Assembly: GCA_019116025.1 (NCBI GenBank)
Contig: DXCM01000030.1
Coordinates: 1-32,611 of the forward strand
Length of the DNA: 32,611 nt
DNA from: Candidatus Companilactobacillus pullicola
Lineage (GTDB): Bacteria > Bacillota > Bacilli > Lactobacillales > Lactobacillaceae
Reading direction: 5' to 3'
Part shown: piece after piece, positions 1-9,152 of the stretch
How the letters are laid out: each line of letters begins with the position of its first letter
How positions within the stretch are numbered: position 1 is the first letter of the stretch
Position numbers and translations under genes: made by a program
The notes under the pieces: model-generated
Seen by the model: the letters and a program-made list of their open reading frames with translations, nothing else
Told to the model about the DNA's origin: nothing
The model's database searches: none

Positions 1-125
1 AAGCAAGGTTAGTAGAAGACCGGACTTGGAGATCCATGATTTTTCACGAAGTGGAAAATTATTAGCTTCAAGCCGTGTCCACCACGTTCCAGAGGCCCAC
101 AGATTTTCTACTACCGACGGGCATC
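1..125 (-). repeat. Structured intergenic repeat, type B, copy 1 (truncated by window edge)
   Basis: Read on the minus strand, this begins near 124 with ATGCCCGTCGGTAGTAG, continues through CTGTGGGCC, the conserved TGGAACGTGGTGG block and the AGCTTCAAG-type arm, and is cut by the window start inside the second arm. It is nearly identical to the copy at 19984-20165. The 5' arm of the outer stem ends in GGTAGTAGAAAAT, which would pair with the ATTTTCTACTACC seen at the 3' end of the related copy at 23597; the matching 3' end here lies outside the window. There is no coding potential. It sits upstream of the small gene at 242 and points away from it. Confidence 0.8.
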
Positions 126-241
126 CTCAACCAATTCAGTTGATATCAGCTACAATCAAACTAAGCAAGAACCAAAATATCCTTAAGCTTACATAATAAT
201 TTAATTGAACAATAAAAACAATTATTTAGTGGAGAATTCTT

Positions 242-526
242 ATGCGTACTATTGATTTAATCTTATTATTAAATGATTTTAAAAAGAACAATCGTATTTT
301 CGTTGAAGATGGTGATCAGCGTTTAGCCGTTGTTGATATTGAAATAATTGATGATTCAATTGTTTTGAAAACATCCAACAAATTACATGGACTTAAAAAC
401 TGGGAGTTTCTAGTCTTACTTAATAAAAAAGATTATTATGAATTCCCAATTTTTTACCATAACAAAAACAGCCACAAACAACTCTTTGGTTTCAGAGTCG
501 CTAATGACTGTCTATTACTTGGTTAA
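242..526 (+). CDS. Hypothetical protein, 94 aa
   Basis: I do not recognise this protein. It has no membrane segment and no obvious motif. The composition is mixed acidic/basic with alternating hydrophobic stretches (LAVVDIEIIDDSIVLK, WEFLVLL), suggesting a small beta-rich soluble domain. An ATG follows GTGGAG at a reasonable spacing (230s), so translation is plausible. It ends one base before the galU stop on the opposite strand, so the two genes converge with no separate terminator. Codon usage looks like that of its neighbours. It could be a lineage-specific orphan. Confidence 0.55.
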   Translation: MRTIDLILLLNDFKKNNRIFVEDGDQRLAVVDIEIIDDSIVLKTSNKLHGLKNWEFLVLLNKKDYYEFPIFYHNKNSHKQLFGFRVANDCLLLG

Positions 527-527
527 T

Positions 528-1439
528 TTATTTGCTTGATTTCTTGCTAGGTTTGTCTTCTGCTTGAAGCTTCTTAGCAAGTTCCAAAATATATGGCTTC
601 AATTCGCCCTCAACTTCGGGGTGAGTCAAACCGTATTCAATATTTGTCTTAACATAGCCAAACTTGTTACCAACATCATATCTTTGACCCTTGAATTCAT
701 GAGCAAATACACGTTGTGTCTTATTCATACGATCAATTGCATCAGTCAATTGAATTTCGTTACCGGCACCTGGTGTTTGTGTTGCTAATAGATCAAAAAT
801 TTCTGGTGTTAATAAATAACGTCCAATAATAGCTAAATTACTTGGGGCATCTTCAACTTTTGGCTTTTCAACGAATTTCTTAACATTGTATAGTCCTGGG
901 GCTGTTTCGCCTTCAGGATCAATAACACCATACTTAGAAACGTCTTTTTCTGGCACTCTCATGACAGCTAGAGTTGAAGCATGTGTCTTGTCATAGTCGT
1001 TGATCAATTGCTTTGTCAAAGGAACCTTGTCCTTCATCAAATCGTCACCTAGCATAACAACGAATGGTTCGTCACCAATAAATGAGCGTGCTTGAGCAAC
1101 AGCGTCACCTAACCCATTTGGATGTGCTTGACGGCTATAGTACAAGTTAACACCTAAGTTAGTAGTGTCTTGAACAACTTTCAATAGTTCTGTCTTGTTC
1201 TTTGCCTCAAGGTTTTGTTCCAATTCTGGTACAGCATCAAAGTGGTCTTCAATAGAACGCTTATTCTTACCAGTAATAATTAAAATATCCTCAATACCTG
1301 AAGCCTTAGCTTCCTCAACGATAAATTGAATTGTTGGCTTATCAACAATTGGTAGCATTTCCTTAGCTAAAGCCTTTGTTGCTGGTAAAAATCTTGTTCC
1401 CAATCCTGCTGCTGGTATAATTGCTTTTCTTACTTTCAT
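528..1439 (-). CDS. galU: UTP--glucose-1-phosphate uridylyltransferase
   Basis: Makes UDP-glucose from UTP and glucose-1-phosphate for exopolysaccharide, teichoic-acid glycosylation and the Leloir pathway; cytoplasmic. The N-terminus carries the nucleotidyltransferase signature [20 protein letters not shown], followed by [12 protein letters not shown], and VMLGDDL and FVEKP further on. At 303 aa it has the usual length. A TTG at 1442 is in frame, but the ATG at 1439 is the better start: GGAG lies 8 nt upstream and the ATG overlaps the stop of the preceding gene (TGATG), implying translational coupling. It is the last gene of the map-yihY-galU run. The lysine- and serine-rich tail (KPSKKSSK) is not conserved in the family as far as I know. 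Confidence 0.95.
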   Translation of the reverse strand: MKVRKAIIPAAGLGTRFLPATKALAKEMLPIVDKPTIQFIVEEAKASGIEDILIITGKNKRSIEDHFDAVPELEQNLEAKNKTELLKVVQDTTNLGVNLYYSRQAHPNGLGDAVAQARSFIGDEPFVVMLGDDLMKDKVPLTKQLINDYDKTHASTLAVMRVPEKDVSKYGVIDPEGETAPGLYNVKKFVEKPKVEDAPSNLAIIGRYLLTPEIFDLLATQTPGAGNEIQLTDAIDRMNKTQRVFAHEFKGQRYDVGNKFGYVKTNIEYGLTHPEVEGELKPYILELAKKLQAEDKPSKKSSK

Positions 1440-2398
1440 CAATTATTCTCCTTTTCGTGCGATTTCAGATAACTAGTTAACTTACCAGTGTTTCTCCTCA
1501 AAAATGGACCGCCATATCCTTCGGCAAAACCAACGTTAACGGCATTCCCAAATAAAAAGATTGTCACTGACATATTCACCCACAACAAAAACACAATAAT
1601 GGCACCAATCGTTCCATAGTTATCCCAGGCTGATCCAAAATATTTCAAATAGTACGAGAATAACTGCGACAAGCCTAGCAAACCAATACTGGTAATAATC
1701 GATCCCGTTATTATGTAATAAAATTTAAGATGAATATTAGGTAAAAAATAATACAAAGCAAAAACGATCATCAACATTATAACAATAGCAAAGGGCCATT
1801 TCCAACGCATAAAGACATCTAAAAGTGTTGACTTTATACGTAGCAATGGAATCAGCCAATTTAAAAATATTTGTCCAAATGTAAACGTTACAATTGCCAT
1901 CACACCAATCATCAATAACATCAATGTCATTAAAAACGCTAAGGCACGACGGATTACGTAATTTACAAAGGTTTGTTCCGCAAACAAATTGTTCACATCT
2001 AGTCCGTAGGCCTCATTCATAGTCATTTGAACAATATTCAAGCCACGCGAAATCGCCCATAAGGCTACGACAATACCAACAGACAAGACACCCTTATTGG
2101 AACTGGACAAAACTTTAACTATCGTTGGTAAAAAGTAATGATGCAGATCATCTGGCAAAATAAACTCGATATAACTAATAACTGTCGGTTTATCCAAATG
2201 TAATAATGGGATCAAATTTCCCACAACAATTACCGCTGGAAACAACGACAACAAAATATAATATGTGATGGCTTTTGAAGCCATGGGGACATTCGAGTCA
2301 CTCACGGCTTGAGCAACATATTTAGCAAAGCCAAGAAACTTTTGTTTTTTAGTTATCGACTGCTTAAACAGCGGTATCTGTTGCTTTTCTTCTTCCAT
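1439..2398 (-). CDS. YihY/BrkB-family (UPF0761) inner-membrane protein
   Basis: A 319-residue polytopic membrane protein with about six hydrophobic helices. The family hallmark [18 protein letters not shown] lies near residues 41-58, and [24 protein letters not shown] and FLFGNAVN follow, all typical of YihY/BrkB proteins. Once misannotated as ribonuclease BN, the family has no settled function and is thought to act in envelope transport. The SD GAGG lies 8 nt before the ATG. It sits 17 nt after map and overlaps galU by one base, so the three genes probably form one operon. The C-terminal tail (LKSHEKENN) is hydrophilic and cytoplasmic. Confidence 0.88.
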   Translation of the reverse strand: MEEEKQQIPLFKQSITKKQKFLGFAKYVAQAVSDSNVPMASKAITYYILLSLFPAVIVVGNLIPLLHLDKPTVISYIEFILPDDLHHYFLPTIVKVLSSSNKGVLSVGIVVALWAISRGLNIVQMTMNEAYGLDVNNLFAEQTFVNYVIRRALAFLMTLMLLMIGVMAIVTFTFGQIFLNWLIPLLRIKSTLLDVFMRWKWPFAIVIMLMIVFALYYFLPNIHLKFYYIITGSIITSIGLLGLSQLFSYYLKYFGSAWDNYGTIGAIIVFLLWVNMSVTIFLFGNAVNVGFAEGYGGPFLRRNTGKLTSYLKSHEKENN

Positions 2399-2415
2399 TA
2401 TTTTTCCTCACTATT

Positions 2416-3210
2416 TTAAAGTAAGTATTTGGCATCATATTCTGGATCTTGAGAAGTCAAGATCTTAGGACCATCTTTAGTGATGGCAATGGTATGTTCA
2501 TATTGCGCTGAATCCGTGCCGTCGGCAGAAACAAAATATTCCCAACCATCAGCTTTAACAAACTTGTCTTTAATTTCCCATGTTCCTAGGTTGACCATTG
2601 GTTCAATTGTGATAGTCATCCCTTCACGCAAACGTAAACCTTGTCCTGGTTCACCATAGTGAGGGACATTGGGAGCTTCGTGCATAGTTGGTTGAATACC
2701 ATGACCAATCAAATCACGAACGTCACCCATGTGATTCTCATCTTCAACGTAATGTTGAATGGCATAACCAATATCGCCTAAACGATTACCAACTACGGCT
2801 TGGTCGATTCCTAGGTAAAGTGCCTTATGAGTTACATCCATTAATTTTTGATCCTCAGCTGACAAATCTCCAACTGCATAAGTCCAGCAAGAATCACTTT
2901 CATAACCATTAAGGTTAACTGTCATATCTACTTTTAGAACGTCGCCACTCTTTAAAATTAGGTTTTTACGAGGAATACCATGAGCAACTTCATCATTAAC
3001 ACAGACACAAGTTGCATACTTGTAGCCTTCAAAGCCCTTTTCTGATGGACGACCACCGTGTGAAACGATATAATCGTTAGCAAAATTTTCAATTTCCATT
3101 GAAGAAATTCCTTGTTTAATAATGTCACGTAAACCAATATGTGTATTAGCAAGCAATTCTCCAGACTTTCTCATTCCTTCGATTTCTCTTGCAGATTTTA
3201 ATGTAATCAC
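2416..3210 (-). CDS. map: Type I methionine aminopeptidase
   Basis: Removes the initiator methionine from nascent proteins; cytoplasmic and usually essential. The pita-bread fold ligands are visible: Asp in KVDMTVN, Asp in ESDSCWTY, His in LIGHGI, Glu in TIEPMV and Glu in QYEHTIAI. The catalytic histidine is in EVAHGIP. Its 264 aa is slightly longer than the usual ~250, with an insert-like stretch WEIKDKFVKADGWEYF before the last metal ligand, as in lactobacillar and streptococcal enzymes. Start is GTG at 3210, with an AAGGGA site about 11 nt upstream, a rather long spacing. First gene of map-yihY-galU, divergent from the flavodoxin gene. Confidence 0.95.
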   Translation of the reverse strand: MITLKSAREIEGMRKSGELLANTHIGLRDIIKQGISSMEIENFANDYIVSHGGRPSEKGFEGYKYATCVCVNDEVAHGIPRKNLILKSGDVLKVDMTVNLNGYESDSCWTYAVGDLSAEDQKLMDVTHKALYLGIDQAVVGNRLGDIGYAIQHYVEDENHMGDVRDLIGHGIQPTMHEAPNVPHYGEPGQGLRLREGMTITIEPMVNLGTWEIKDKFVKADGWEYFVSADGTDSAQYEHTIAITKDGPKILTSQDPEYDAKYLL

Positions 3211-3298
3211 TTTATAACATGTCCCTTCAAAAATATGTTAGTTTCATTATAACATTAGAGCGTTTCGGAATTAGATAGCCCGGAATATTAATTTTTGC

Positions 3299-3304
3299 TA
3301 TAAT
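3299..3304 (+). promoter_or_regulatory. Extended -10 promoter for flavodoxin-gtrA
   Basis: TATAAT is preceded by TGC (TTTTTGCTATAAT), an extended -10. The -35 position (around 3276-3281) has no consensus. It lies about 30 nt before the flavodoxin ATG. A TATAAT on the opposite strand around 3255-3260 may serve map. Confidence 0.6.
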
Positions 3305-3334
3305 GTCTAAAGATTAATTAATGAGGCGACAATT

Positions 3335-3790
3335 ATGACAAAAGTAAAAATTGTTTTTGCTAGTATTACTGGTAACGATGAAGATATCGCTTATGTTCTA
3401 ACGGAGAAGTTTGAGGATTTAGGCTGCGATGTTGATATGAGCGAAGTTTCTCAAACAGATGTGTCTGACTTTGAAGACTCTGATATCTGTGTTATCGCTA
3501 GTTATACTTATGATCAAGGCGTTGTGCCTGACGAAGCTTTGGATTTCTATGACGACATGCAAGACCTTGATTTAGCTGGAAAAGTATATGGTGTTTGTGG
3601 TTCTGGTGACACTTTCTATGAAGATTACTGCCGTGCTGTTGAGGAATTTGACAAAGCCTTTGCCCAAACTGGTGCCACTCGTGGAGCTGAATCAGTCAAA
3701 GTAGAATTGGGACCTCAACAAGAGGATATCGACAATCTCGATAACTTTGCTGAACAAATTTATAAAAAGGCACAAGAAATGGATCTCTAA
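3335..3790 (+). CDS. Flavodoxin (FMN-binding electron carrier)
   Basis: A 151-residue short-chain flavodoxin. The FMN phosphate loop is seen as ASITGNDEDIA near residues 9-19. The two FMN-ring loops correspond to ASYTYDQGVVPDE and CGSGDTFYEDYC. It is strongly acidic, as flavodoxins are. It probably supplies electrons to radical or reductive enzymes (such as pyruvate formate-lyase activation or isoprenoid reductases), but no partner gene is adjacent. The SD is weak (GAGGCG). The downstream GtrA-like gene starts 3 nt after its stop, so the two are co-transcribed. Confidence 0.9.
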   Translation: MTKVKIVFASITGNDEDIAYVLTEKFEDLGCDVDMSEVSQTDVSDFEDSDICVIASYTYDQGVVPDEALDFYDDMQDLDLAGKVYGVCGSGDTFYEDYCRAVEEFDKAFAQTGATRGAESVKVELGPQQEDIDNLDNFAEQIYKKAQEMDL

Positions 3791-3793
3791 AAA

Positions 3794-4255
3794 ATGAACT
3801 TTTTAAAAAAATATCGTAATTTTGGAGTCTATTGCCTGTTTGGTTTCTTAGCGTCCTTATTGAATATCGGCATCTTCGATTTATCGCATAACTATTTCCA
3901 TATTACTTTATGGATTGCTAACACAATCGCATGGTTTATCTCCAATTTCTTTTCATTCTTTGTAACGAAATTATATGTTTTCAAATCTGAAATGGAAAGT
4001 TTAAAGAAACTATTTAAAGAGGGGATGTTCTTCCTCGTTTCACGTATCTTCTCGTTGATCTTTGATGACATTTTCATGGTCGTAGCTGTTTTCATTTTTC
4101 CTTGGAATAACTTGATTATCAAAGCTATTGATCAATTGATTGTTGGACTGTTCAATTATTTTTCATCGAAATTGATCTTCAACTATCAAAATCGACGTTT
4201 AATCGATCGTATTAAAAACTTAAAAGAACGTAGAAAAAGTCGTAATGAAATTTAA
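3794..4255 (+). CDS. GtrA-family membrane protein
   Basis: A 153-aa protein with four hydrophobic helices (about residues 10-30, 38-58, 75-97 and 105-125) and a basic tail (RIKNLKERRKSRNEI). The pattern FGVYCLFGFLASLLNIGIFD...AWFISNFFSFFVTKLYVF is characteristic of GtrA proteins, which are thought to help flip undecaprenyl-linked sugars in wall or teichoic-acid glycosylation. With galU and the UDP-GlcNAc 2-epimerase nearby this fits envelope glycan work, but no glycosyltransferase partner is in the window. No clear SD; it starts 3 nt after the flavodoxin stop, so coupling is likely. Its stop codon lies in the loop of the terminator. Confidence 0.85.
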   Translation: MNFLKKYRNFGVYCLFGFLASLLNIGIFDLSHNYFHITLWIANTIAWFISNFFSFFVTKLYVFKSEMESLKKLFKEGMFFLVSRIFSLIFDDIFMVVAVFIFPWNNLIIKAIDQLIVGLFNYFSSKLIFNYQNRRLIDRIKNLKERRKSRNEI

Positions 4256-4272
4256 TTCATTACGACTTTTTT
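4234..4272. terminator. Bidirectional intrinsic terminator (gtrA-like / wecB)
   Basis: Perfect 16-bp stem: AAAAAGTCGTAATGAA (4234-4249) pairs with TTCATTACGACTTTTT (4256-4271), with a 6-nt loop that contains the GtrA-like stop codon. It has U-runs in both directions, so it also serves the convergent epimerase gene. Confidence 0.9.
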
Positions 4273-4282
4273 GGTTGGATAG

Positions 4283-4315
4283 ATATGCTGTTGTCCGCAA
4301 AACTTGGGAATGCTC
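4283..4315 (+). repeat. Decayed 5' remnant of the structured repeat family
   Basis: ATATGCTGTTGTCCGCAAAA followed by CTTGGGAATGCT matches the first ~32 nt of type A copies (ATATGCCGTCC..., ...TTGGGAATGC). The rest of the element is missing; only 17 nt separate it from the epimerase stop. Best read as a truncated, dead copy. Confidence 0.55.
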
Positions 4316-4332
4316 TTTAAAACAACTACAGC

Positions 4333-5475
4333 CTATTTAAATTCATCTGGCTTTTCAGTTGTTTGTTTGAAGTAATAACTCATTGCGTCCAAGATACGTT
4401 CGGAAGCTTTACCGTCACCATAGGGATTCTTAGCGTTAGCCATACGACTGTATTCAGCGTTGTCAGTAATTAAACGTGTCATTTCTCTTTCAACTACTTC
4501 AGCATCAGTACCAACTAACTTCAAAGTACCGGCTTTAACACCTTCGGGACGTTCTGTGGTATCACGTAATACTAGAACTGGTTTTCCTAGTGATGGGGCT
4601 TCTTCTTGAACACCACCAGAATCAGTCATGATGAAGTAACTTCTTGATGCAAGGTTATGGAAGTCTACCACATCTAATGGTTCGATCAAGTGAATTCTAT
4701 CTACTCCACCTAAGATTTCCTTAGCTGTTTGTTGAACAACTGGATTCAAGTGAACTGGATAAACTAATTCAATGTCATCATGTTTTGCAACTACTTTACG
4801 CATTGCTCTGAAGACTTGTTTCATTGGCTCACCTTGATTTTCACGACGATGCATTGTGATCAAGATCATCTTCTTATCAGGGTCGATGACATCTAGAATA
4901 TCATGATGGTAATCTTTATGAACAGTACTCTTTAAGGCATCGATGGCAGTATTACCAGTTACAAAGATATTTTCGCCATGATGATTTTCCTTCAACAAGT
5001 TAGCTTTACTTTCATCAGTTGGAGCAAAGTATAGATCAGTCAAATCATCAGTCATTTGACGATTCATTTCTTCTGGCCATGGTGAATACTTGTTCCAAGT
5101 TCTCAAACCAGCTTCAACATGTCCAATACGTGTTTGATGATAAAAGGCTGATAGAGCGGCACTGAAAGTTGTTGTTGTATCACCGTGAACTAAAACAATA
5201 TCAGGCTTTTCTTTTTCAATGATACTATCTAGTTCTTTTAAAACTAACCCAGTGATACCACTAAGAGTTTGGCGCTCCTTCATGATATTCAAATCGTAGT
5301 CGGGCTTGATATCAAAAATCTCAAGCACTGAATCCAACATTTCACGATGTTGAGCTGTAACTACAGTCACAGTATCAAATCGATCACTATTCTGCTTTAA
5401 TTTTAAAACTAGTGGTGCCATTTTAATTGCTTCGGGTCTGGTACCAAAGACCGTCATAACTTTAATTTTGTCCAA
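4333..5475 (-). CDS. wecB: UDP-N-acetylglucosamine 2-epimerase, non-hydrolysing
   Basis: Interconverts UDP-GlcNAc and UDP-ManNAc, supplying ManNAc for teichoic-acid linkage units or capsular glycans. Family motifs are present in order: VMTVFGTRPEAIKMAPL at the N-terminus, HVEAGLRT, MHRREN and TDSGGVQEEAPSLGKPVLVLR. Length about 380 aa is normal. The frame opens at a GTG at 5484 that lies inside the ribosome site (GAGGTGAT); I place the start at the TTG at 5475, which gives MDKIKVMTVFGTRPE, the usual N-terminus. It is a single gene convergent with the GtrA-like gene and shares its terminator. Confidence 0.93.
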   Translation of the reverse strand: MDKIKVMTVFGTRPEAIKMAPLVLKLKQNSDRFDTVTVVTAQHREMLDSVLEIFDIKPDYDLNIMKERQTLSGITGLVLKELDSIIEKEKPDIVLVHGDTTTTFSAALSAFYHQTRIGHVEAGLRTWNKYSPWPEEMNRQMTDDLTDLYFAPTDESKANLLKENHHGENIFVTGNTAIDALKSTVHKDYHHDILDVIDPDKKMILITMHRRENQGEPMKQVFRAMRKVVAKHDDIELVYPVHLNPVVQQTAKEILGGVDRIHLIEPLDVVDFHNLASRSYFIMTDSGGVQEEAPSLGKPVLVLRDTTERPEGVKAGTLKLVGTDAEVVEREMTRLITDNAEYSRMANAKNPYGDGKASERILDAMSYYFKQTTEKPDEFK

Positions 5476-5579
5476 AATTATCACCTCAGTAAAATTACTT
5501 ACAGTATACCAAAGATAAATTGATTAATATAGGAAGATACGCCTGCTTTATTAGATGTCGTTTTCTGAAAGTTTTTGCG

Positions 5580-5585
5580 TATAAT
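5580..5585 (+). promoter_or_regulatory. -10 box close to the start of a small membrane gene
   Basis: TATAAT ends only 9 nt before the ATG at 5595. Transcription from it would start at or within a few bases of the start codon, giving a leaderless or nearly leaderless mRNA. No good -35 is visible, so the call is tentative. Confidence 0.35.
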
Positions 5586-5594
5586 ATAGGTATT

Positions 5595-5777
5595 ATGATT
5601 AATCTTCCAATATTAGTAATACTCAGTATTTTAACTACTTTAATTGCTTTCTTCGCTGTCATGGCAATTTATAATACTTTTATCAAATCCACGAGCAAAA
5701 AATACTGGTGGTTTATTTTAATTGGATTGGTAATCCTTTATTTGATGGCGTTTTACATCTATTTTCACGTCCATTAG
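5595..5777 (+). CDS. Small two-helix membrane protein, 60 aa
   Basis: The frame extends upstream to a TTG at 5520, but that part is hydrophilic and atypical. From the ATG at 5595 the product is a coherent small membrane protein: helix 1 (PILVILSILTTLIAFFAVMA), a short basic loop (KSTSKKYW) and helix 2 (FILIGLVILYLMAFYIYF). The ATG has only a weak site (TAGG, 4 nt). I do not recognise a family. It lies between the divergent epimerase gene and the aldolase gene, about 100 nt upstream of the latter. Confidence 0.6.
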   Translation: MINLPILVILSILTTLIAFFAVMAIYNTFIKSTSKKYWWFILIGLVILYLMAFYIYFHVH

Positions 5778-5877
5778 GAGGTTTACAGAAATAGTTTGTT
5801 AAAAAAAGTATTAATTTTTGGAGTTTTGAGTTAGAATTATCAATGTATTCGAAAATGAATTTTATGGAGGTTTATCG

Positions 5878-6747
5878 ATGGTTTTAACAAACGGTAACGA
5901 AATTTTCAATAACGCCCGTAAAGGCAAGTATGCTGTTGGTGCTTTTAACATCAACGACTTGGAATGGACACGCTCAATTTTGGCTGCTGCCCAAGAAACA
6001 CAAACACCTATCTTGGTTCAAACATCAATGGGTGCTGCTAAGTACATGGGTGGTTACGAATTATGTCTACACCTTGTACAAGACACAATCAAATCAATGG
6101 GTATCACAGTTCCAGTTGTAATGCACTTGGATCATGGTAACTACGAAGCTGCTAAGGAATGTATCGAAGTTGGATATAACTCAGTTATGTTCGATGGTCA
6201 TGACCTTCCATTCGCAGAAAACCTTGAAAAGACAAAGGAAATTGTTAAATTAGCTCATGCTAAGAACATGTCTGTTGAAGCTGAAGTTGGTTCAATCGGT
6301 GGTACTGAAGATGGTATCGTTGGTTTAGGTGAATTAGCTGACGTTGAAGAAGCTAAGACTCTTGCTGCTACTGGTGTTGATTACCTAGCTGTTGGTATTG
6401 GTAACATCCACGGTGTTTACCCTGACAACTGGAAAGGCCTAAGCTTTGACCGTCTTAAGGAATTAGCTGACGTTATCAAGACACCACTTGTTCTTCATGG
6501 TGGTTCAGGTATTCCTAAGGAACAAATCATCAAGGCTGTTTCAATGGGTATCTCAAAGGTTAACGTTAATACTGAATTACAACTTTCATTCGCTAAAGCA
6601 ACACGTGAATATATCGAAGCTAAGAAAGACTTGGATATTGATGAAAAGGGTTATGACCCACGTAAATTGCTTGCACCTGGTGCTAAAGCTATTACTGAAA
6701 CTACTAAGGAACGTATCAAGTGGTTCGGTACACCTTCAATCAAATAA
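5878..6747 (+). CDS. fba: Class II fructose-1,6-bisphosphate aldolase
   Basis: Glycolytic cleavage of fructose-1,6-bisphosphate to DHAP and glyceraldehyde-3-phosphate; Zn-dependent, cytoplasmic. At 289 aa it has the short Gram-positive class IIA length. Zn and substrate motifs are visible: HLDHGNYE (near residue 83), EAEVGSIGGTEDG, AVGIGNIHGVY and VLHGGSGIPKEQI. An SD of GGAGG lies 10 nt before the ATG. Codon use is strongly biased to preferred codons (GCT, GGT, AAG, AAC), as expected for a highly expressed gene. It is transcribed alone, with its own terminator. Confidence 0.97.
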   Translation: MVLTNGNEIFNNARKGKYAVGAFNINDLEWTRSILAAAQETQTPILVQTSMGAAKYMGGYELCLHLVQDTIKSMGITVPVVMHLDHGNYEAAKECIEVGYNSVMFDGHDLPFAENLEKTKEIVKLAHAKNMSVEAEVGSIGGTEDGIVGLGELADVEEAKTLAATGVDYLAVGIGNIHGVYPDNWKGLSFDRLKELADVIKTPLVLHGGSGIPKEQIIKAVSMGISKVNVNTELQLSFAKATREYIEAKKDLDIDEKGYDPRKLLAPGAKAITETTKERIKWFGTPSIK

Positions 6748-6762
6748 TTATTTGATAAATAA

Positions 6763-6797
6763 AAAATACAGAGACTTCGGTCCCTGTATTTTTTTCT
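6763..6797 (+). terminator. Intrinsic terminator of fba
   Basis: AAAATACAGAGAC, TTCG tetraloop, GTCCCTGTATTTTTTT: a stem interrupted by one A/C mismatch and followed by a long U-run. Confidence 0.9.
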
Positions 6798-6825
6798 CCT
6801 AAAATTTAATTAGTTAAGACAATGC

Positions 6826-6884
6826 AAAAAGCTGATTGGTTCAATAGACGTATTTTACTACGCTATGACCAAATCAGCTTTTTT
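6826..6884. terminator. Bidirectional terminator of the H+-ATPase gene, repeated sequence
   Basis: AAAAAGCTGATTGGT (6826-6840) pairs with ACCAAATCAGCTTTTTT (6868-6884). The loop folds further: ATAG/CTAT and CGTA/TACG. It has a U-run on both strands and lies 6 nt beyond the ATPase stop. The outer stem is nearly identical to the terminator at 26472-26520. Confidence 0.8.
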
Positions 6885-6889
6885 ATTTG

Positions 6890-9142
6890 TTATCTACCCT
6901 GCTTATAATAAGAAACTTTTATCAAATCTAGTAAGAAAAACATTACAAAACAAATCAAGAATACCATCAATACATTCAACACAGCCGTATGCAACCACAG
7001 AATACTTATTAAACTAGATAAAACCAGATTGATAAATATAACTATACCAACGGACTTACTCGTTTTAATTGACCAGAAATGATCTCTTGTTCTCGTTGAA
7101 AGAATCATTCCCATTGCTGAGTAAATCAAGTAGACAAACAGCAATCCGCTGATCTGTGCATGCGTAAAACTTGTGAAGCTCACACTGTACCATAACATCA
7201 GAAACCCTAGAATCAACCAGCCAATCGTATAAATGGCAGAGATTCTCGTTAGGTTCCTTAAATTCCACGCTTCTGGTAAATGATTGATTTTTACTCGATC
7301 TGTTCCTAAAGTCAAAGTAACACAATCGTTAAAAATAACGATGAAAACAATGATATTCAACGAGATTGGGAAGAAATTAGTAAACAGATAACCAATTGAT
7401 AATAGCAGAGCCAATTGGGCTGTTCTTGCTAATTTGGTAATTAACCAAGTCATCATTCTTTGATAAACCCGATGACCAGCATTGACCAATTCAATAATTC
7501 CCTTTAACGAAGGTTCAGTCAAAATAATTCTCGCTGCTAATTTAGAAATATCCGTTGCTGTATCAATAGCAATTCCGACATCAGCTTTCTTTAAAGCTGG
7601 AGCATCGTTGATACCATCACCTGTCATACCAACTACATAACCTTTATCTTGCAATGATTTGACAATCTTAAACTTATCTTCTGGATAAACATTAGCAAAA
7701 CCGCCAAAAGACATAGGATCAGATAGAGCTTGATCAACGGAACCAATTTGATCATTCAGACCGACCTTTTGAGCAATTGCCTTAGCTGTTGGAGCTGTAT
7801 CACCAGTCAACATTAGAATAGTAATACCCTGTTTCTTCAATGCGGCAATTGTTTCGGGCATATCTTCTTTGATTTGATCCCTAAAAGTCAACAAACCAAT
7901 GGCATTTTGATTAATGGTCAGGACCATCACTTGTAGTCCTTGCTGTGATAATTCGTCAACTTTTGATTTAACGGTATTTTCCAAATCACTTGTTGCAGGT
8001 GATCCCAAGAATATTTCGTCTCCATTATCTAAGATAGCTCGGGCACCCTTCATTTTAGGATCAAAGGATACTTGTTCTTTAACTCCTGTTGCCGTTACAT
8101 TATCCAACTTTGCTTTTTGCAAAATCGCTAAATCAAGCGGACTAACACTGCTAGGTTTGACTGTTGCCAAAGCATATTCAAATAATTTTGTCTCGTCTAC
8201 ACCATTTAAACTTATTATCTGACTAACTTGGGGTTCATTTTTAGTAATCGTTCCGGTCTTATCCATCAACAGAACGTTCATAGATCCGGCTTCCTGAATA
8301 CCAGTCAATCCACCAACTAGAATTCCCTTTTTAGACAGATTCCCTGCTTCCAAAGAATTTGCTACAGCAAAACTTGATGGCATTGAGATAGGAATTGTGG
8401 CAACAAACAGAATTACCAAGAATGGTAATAACGAAAGAAATGGTGTGTGTCTGAACAGTGCGGCAATTGTCAGGATAACTGCTAAAACAACATCAAGATA
8501 AGCCAGATATTTAACTACTGTGAAAAGTAAATTTTCCAATCTACCTGGAGCTTCGTTAGTTCTGACCAATTCCGTTGTTTTCCCAAGACTACTGTGAACA
8601 CCCGTCTTTTCGACCAGCACATCCGCAGTACCTTCAATTACCGTTGATCCAGAATACAATTCATCGTCTTCTGCTTTGGTAACGGCTTTAGTTTCACCAG
8701 TAACAACCGACTGATTAACCAAAATTGCACCCTTAACTACTTTACAATCGGCTGGTATCACTGATCCTACCGATAAATGAATCAAATCACTTGGGACTAA
8801 CTCTCGACTGGATAATTTTTGCCATTTGCCATCACGCAATACACTAGCATAAGCAATTAATTTCGTATCCAATTCACCAATCGATTCTGATGCTCGATTC
8901 TCTTGAATAGCTCCATCAATTGCTGAAAATAGTAGCAAAGCAAAGATAAAAGCTACTTGAATATAATTTCCTAGTATCAGTTCAATCACTAAGGCTAACT
9001 CAATTACATACGGAATTGGACCGATCAAACGTTTCAAAATTAAGCTGATAAATGACTTTTGAATCTTTGGAGTTTCATTATATCCGTACTCTTGTCTAGC
9101 TTTTTCGGCTTCTTGTGTAGTAAGACCGTATTTTTCTGCCAT
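6890..9142 (-). CDS. P3A-type plasma-membrane H+-transporting ATPase
   Basis: A 750-residue P-type ATPase, probably exporting protons at the expense of ATP to regulate internal pH. Visible in order: two N-terminal helices, the actuator loop with VTGETKAV, phosphorylation site LLMDKTGTITKN (Asp; the usual Leu after T-G-T is Ile), TGDTAPTAKAI, hinge GMTGDGINDAPALKKADVGIAI, and six C-terminal helices. IFNDCVTLTLGTDRVK in helix 6 matches the Asp-containing segment of plant and fungal proton pumps, supporting H+ rather than Ca2+ or metal specificity. It starts 10 nt after the enolase stop with no recognisable ribosome site, so it probably depends on coupling to enolase translation. Confidence 0.88.
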   Translation of the reverse strand: MAEKYGLTTQEAEKARQEYGYNETPKIQKSFISLILKRLIGPIPYVIELALVIELILGNYIQVAFIFALLLFSAIDGAIQENRASESIGELDTKLIAYASVLRDGKWQKLSSRELVPSDLIHLSVGSVIPADCKVVKGAILVNQSVVTGETKAVTKAEDDELYSGSTVIEGTADVLVEKTGVHSSLGKTTELVRTNEAPGRLENLLFTVVKYLAYLDVVLAVILTIAALFRHTPFLSLLPFLVILFVATIPISMPSSFAVANSLEAGNLSKKGILVGGLTGIQEAGSMNVLLMDKTGTITKNEPQVSQIISLNGVDETKLFEYALATVKPSSVSPLDLAILQKAKLDNVTATGVKEQVSFDPKMKGARAILDNGDEIFLGSPATSDLENTVKSKVDELSQQGLQVMVLTINQNAIGLLTFRDQIKEDMPETIAALKKQGITILMLTGDTAPTAKAIAQKVGLNDQIGSVDQALSDPMSFGGFANVYPEDKFKIVKSLQDKGYVVGMTGDGINDAPALKKADVGIAIDTATDISKLAARIILTEPSLKGIIELVNAGHRVYQRMMTWLITKLARTAQLALLLSIGYLFTNFFPISLNIIVFIVIFNDCVTLTLGTDRVKINHLPEAWNLRNLTRISAIYTIGWLILGFLMLWYSVSFTSFTHAQISGLLFVYLIYSAMGMILSTRTRDHFWSIKTSKSVGIVIFINLVLSSLISILWLHTAVLNVLMVFLICFVMFFLLDLIKVSYYKQGR

Positions 9143-9152
9143 GATTTATTAA

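Noticed and set aside
7065-7325. Minus-strand ORF inside the ATPase gene, and similar ORFs inside fba, map, eno and others
   Set aside because: They overlap well-supported genes in other frames and have no ribosome sites or family resemblance.
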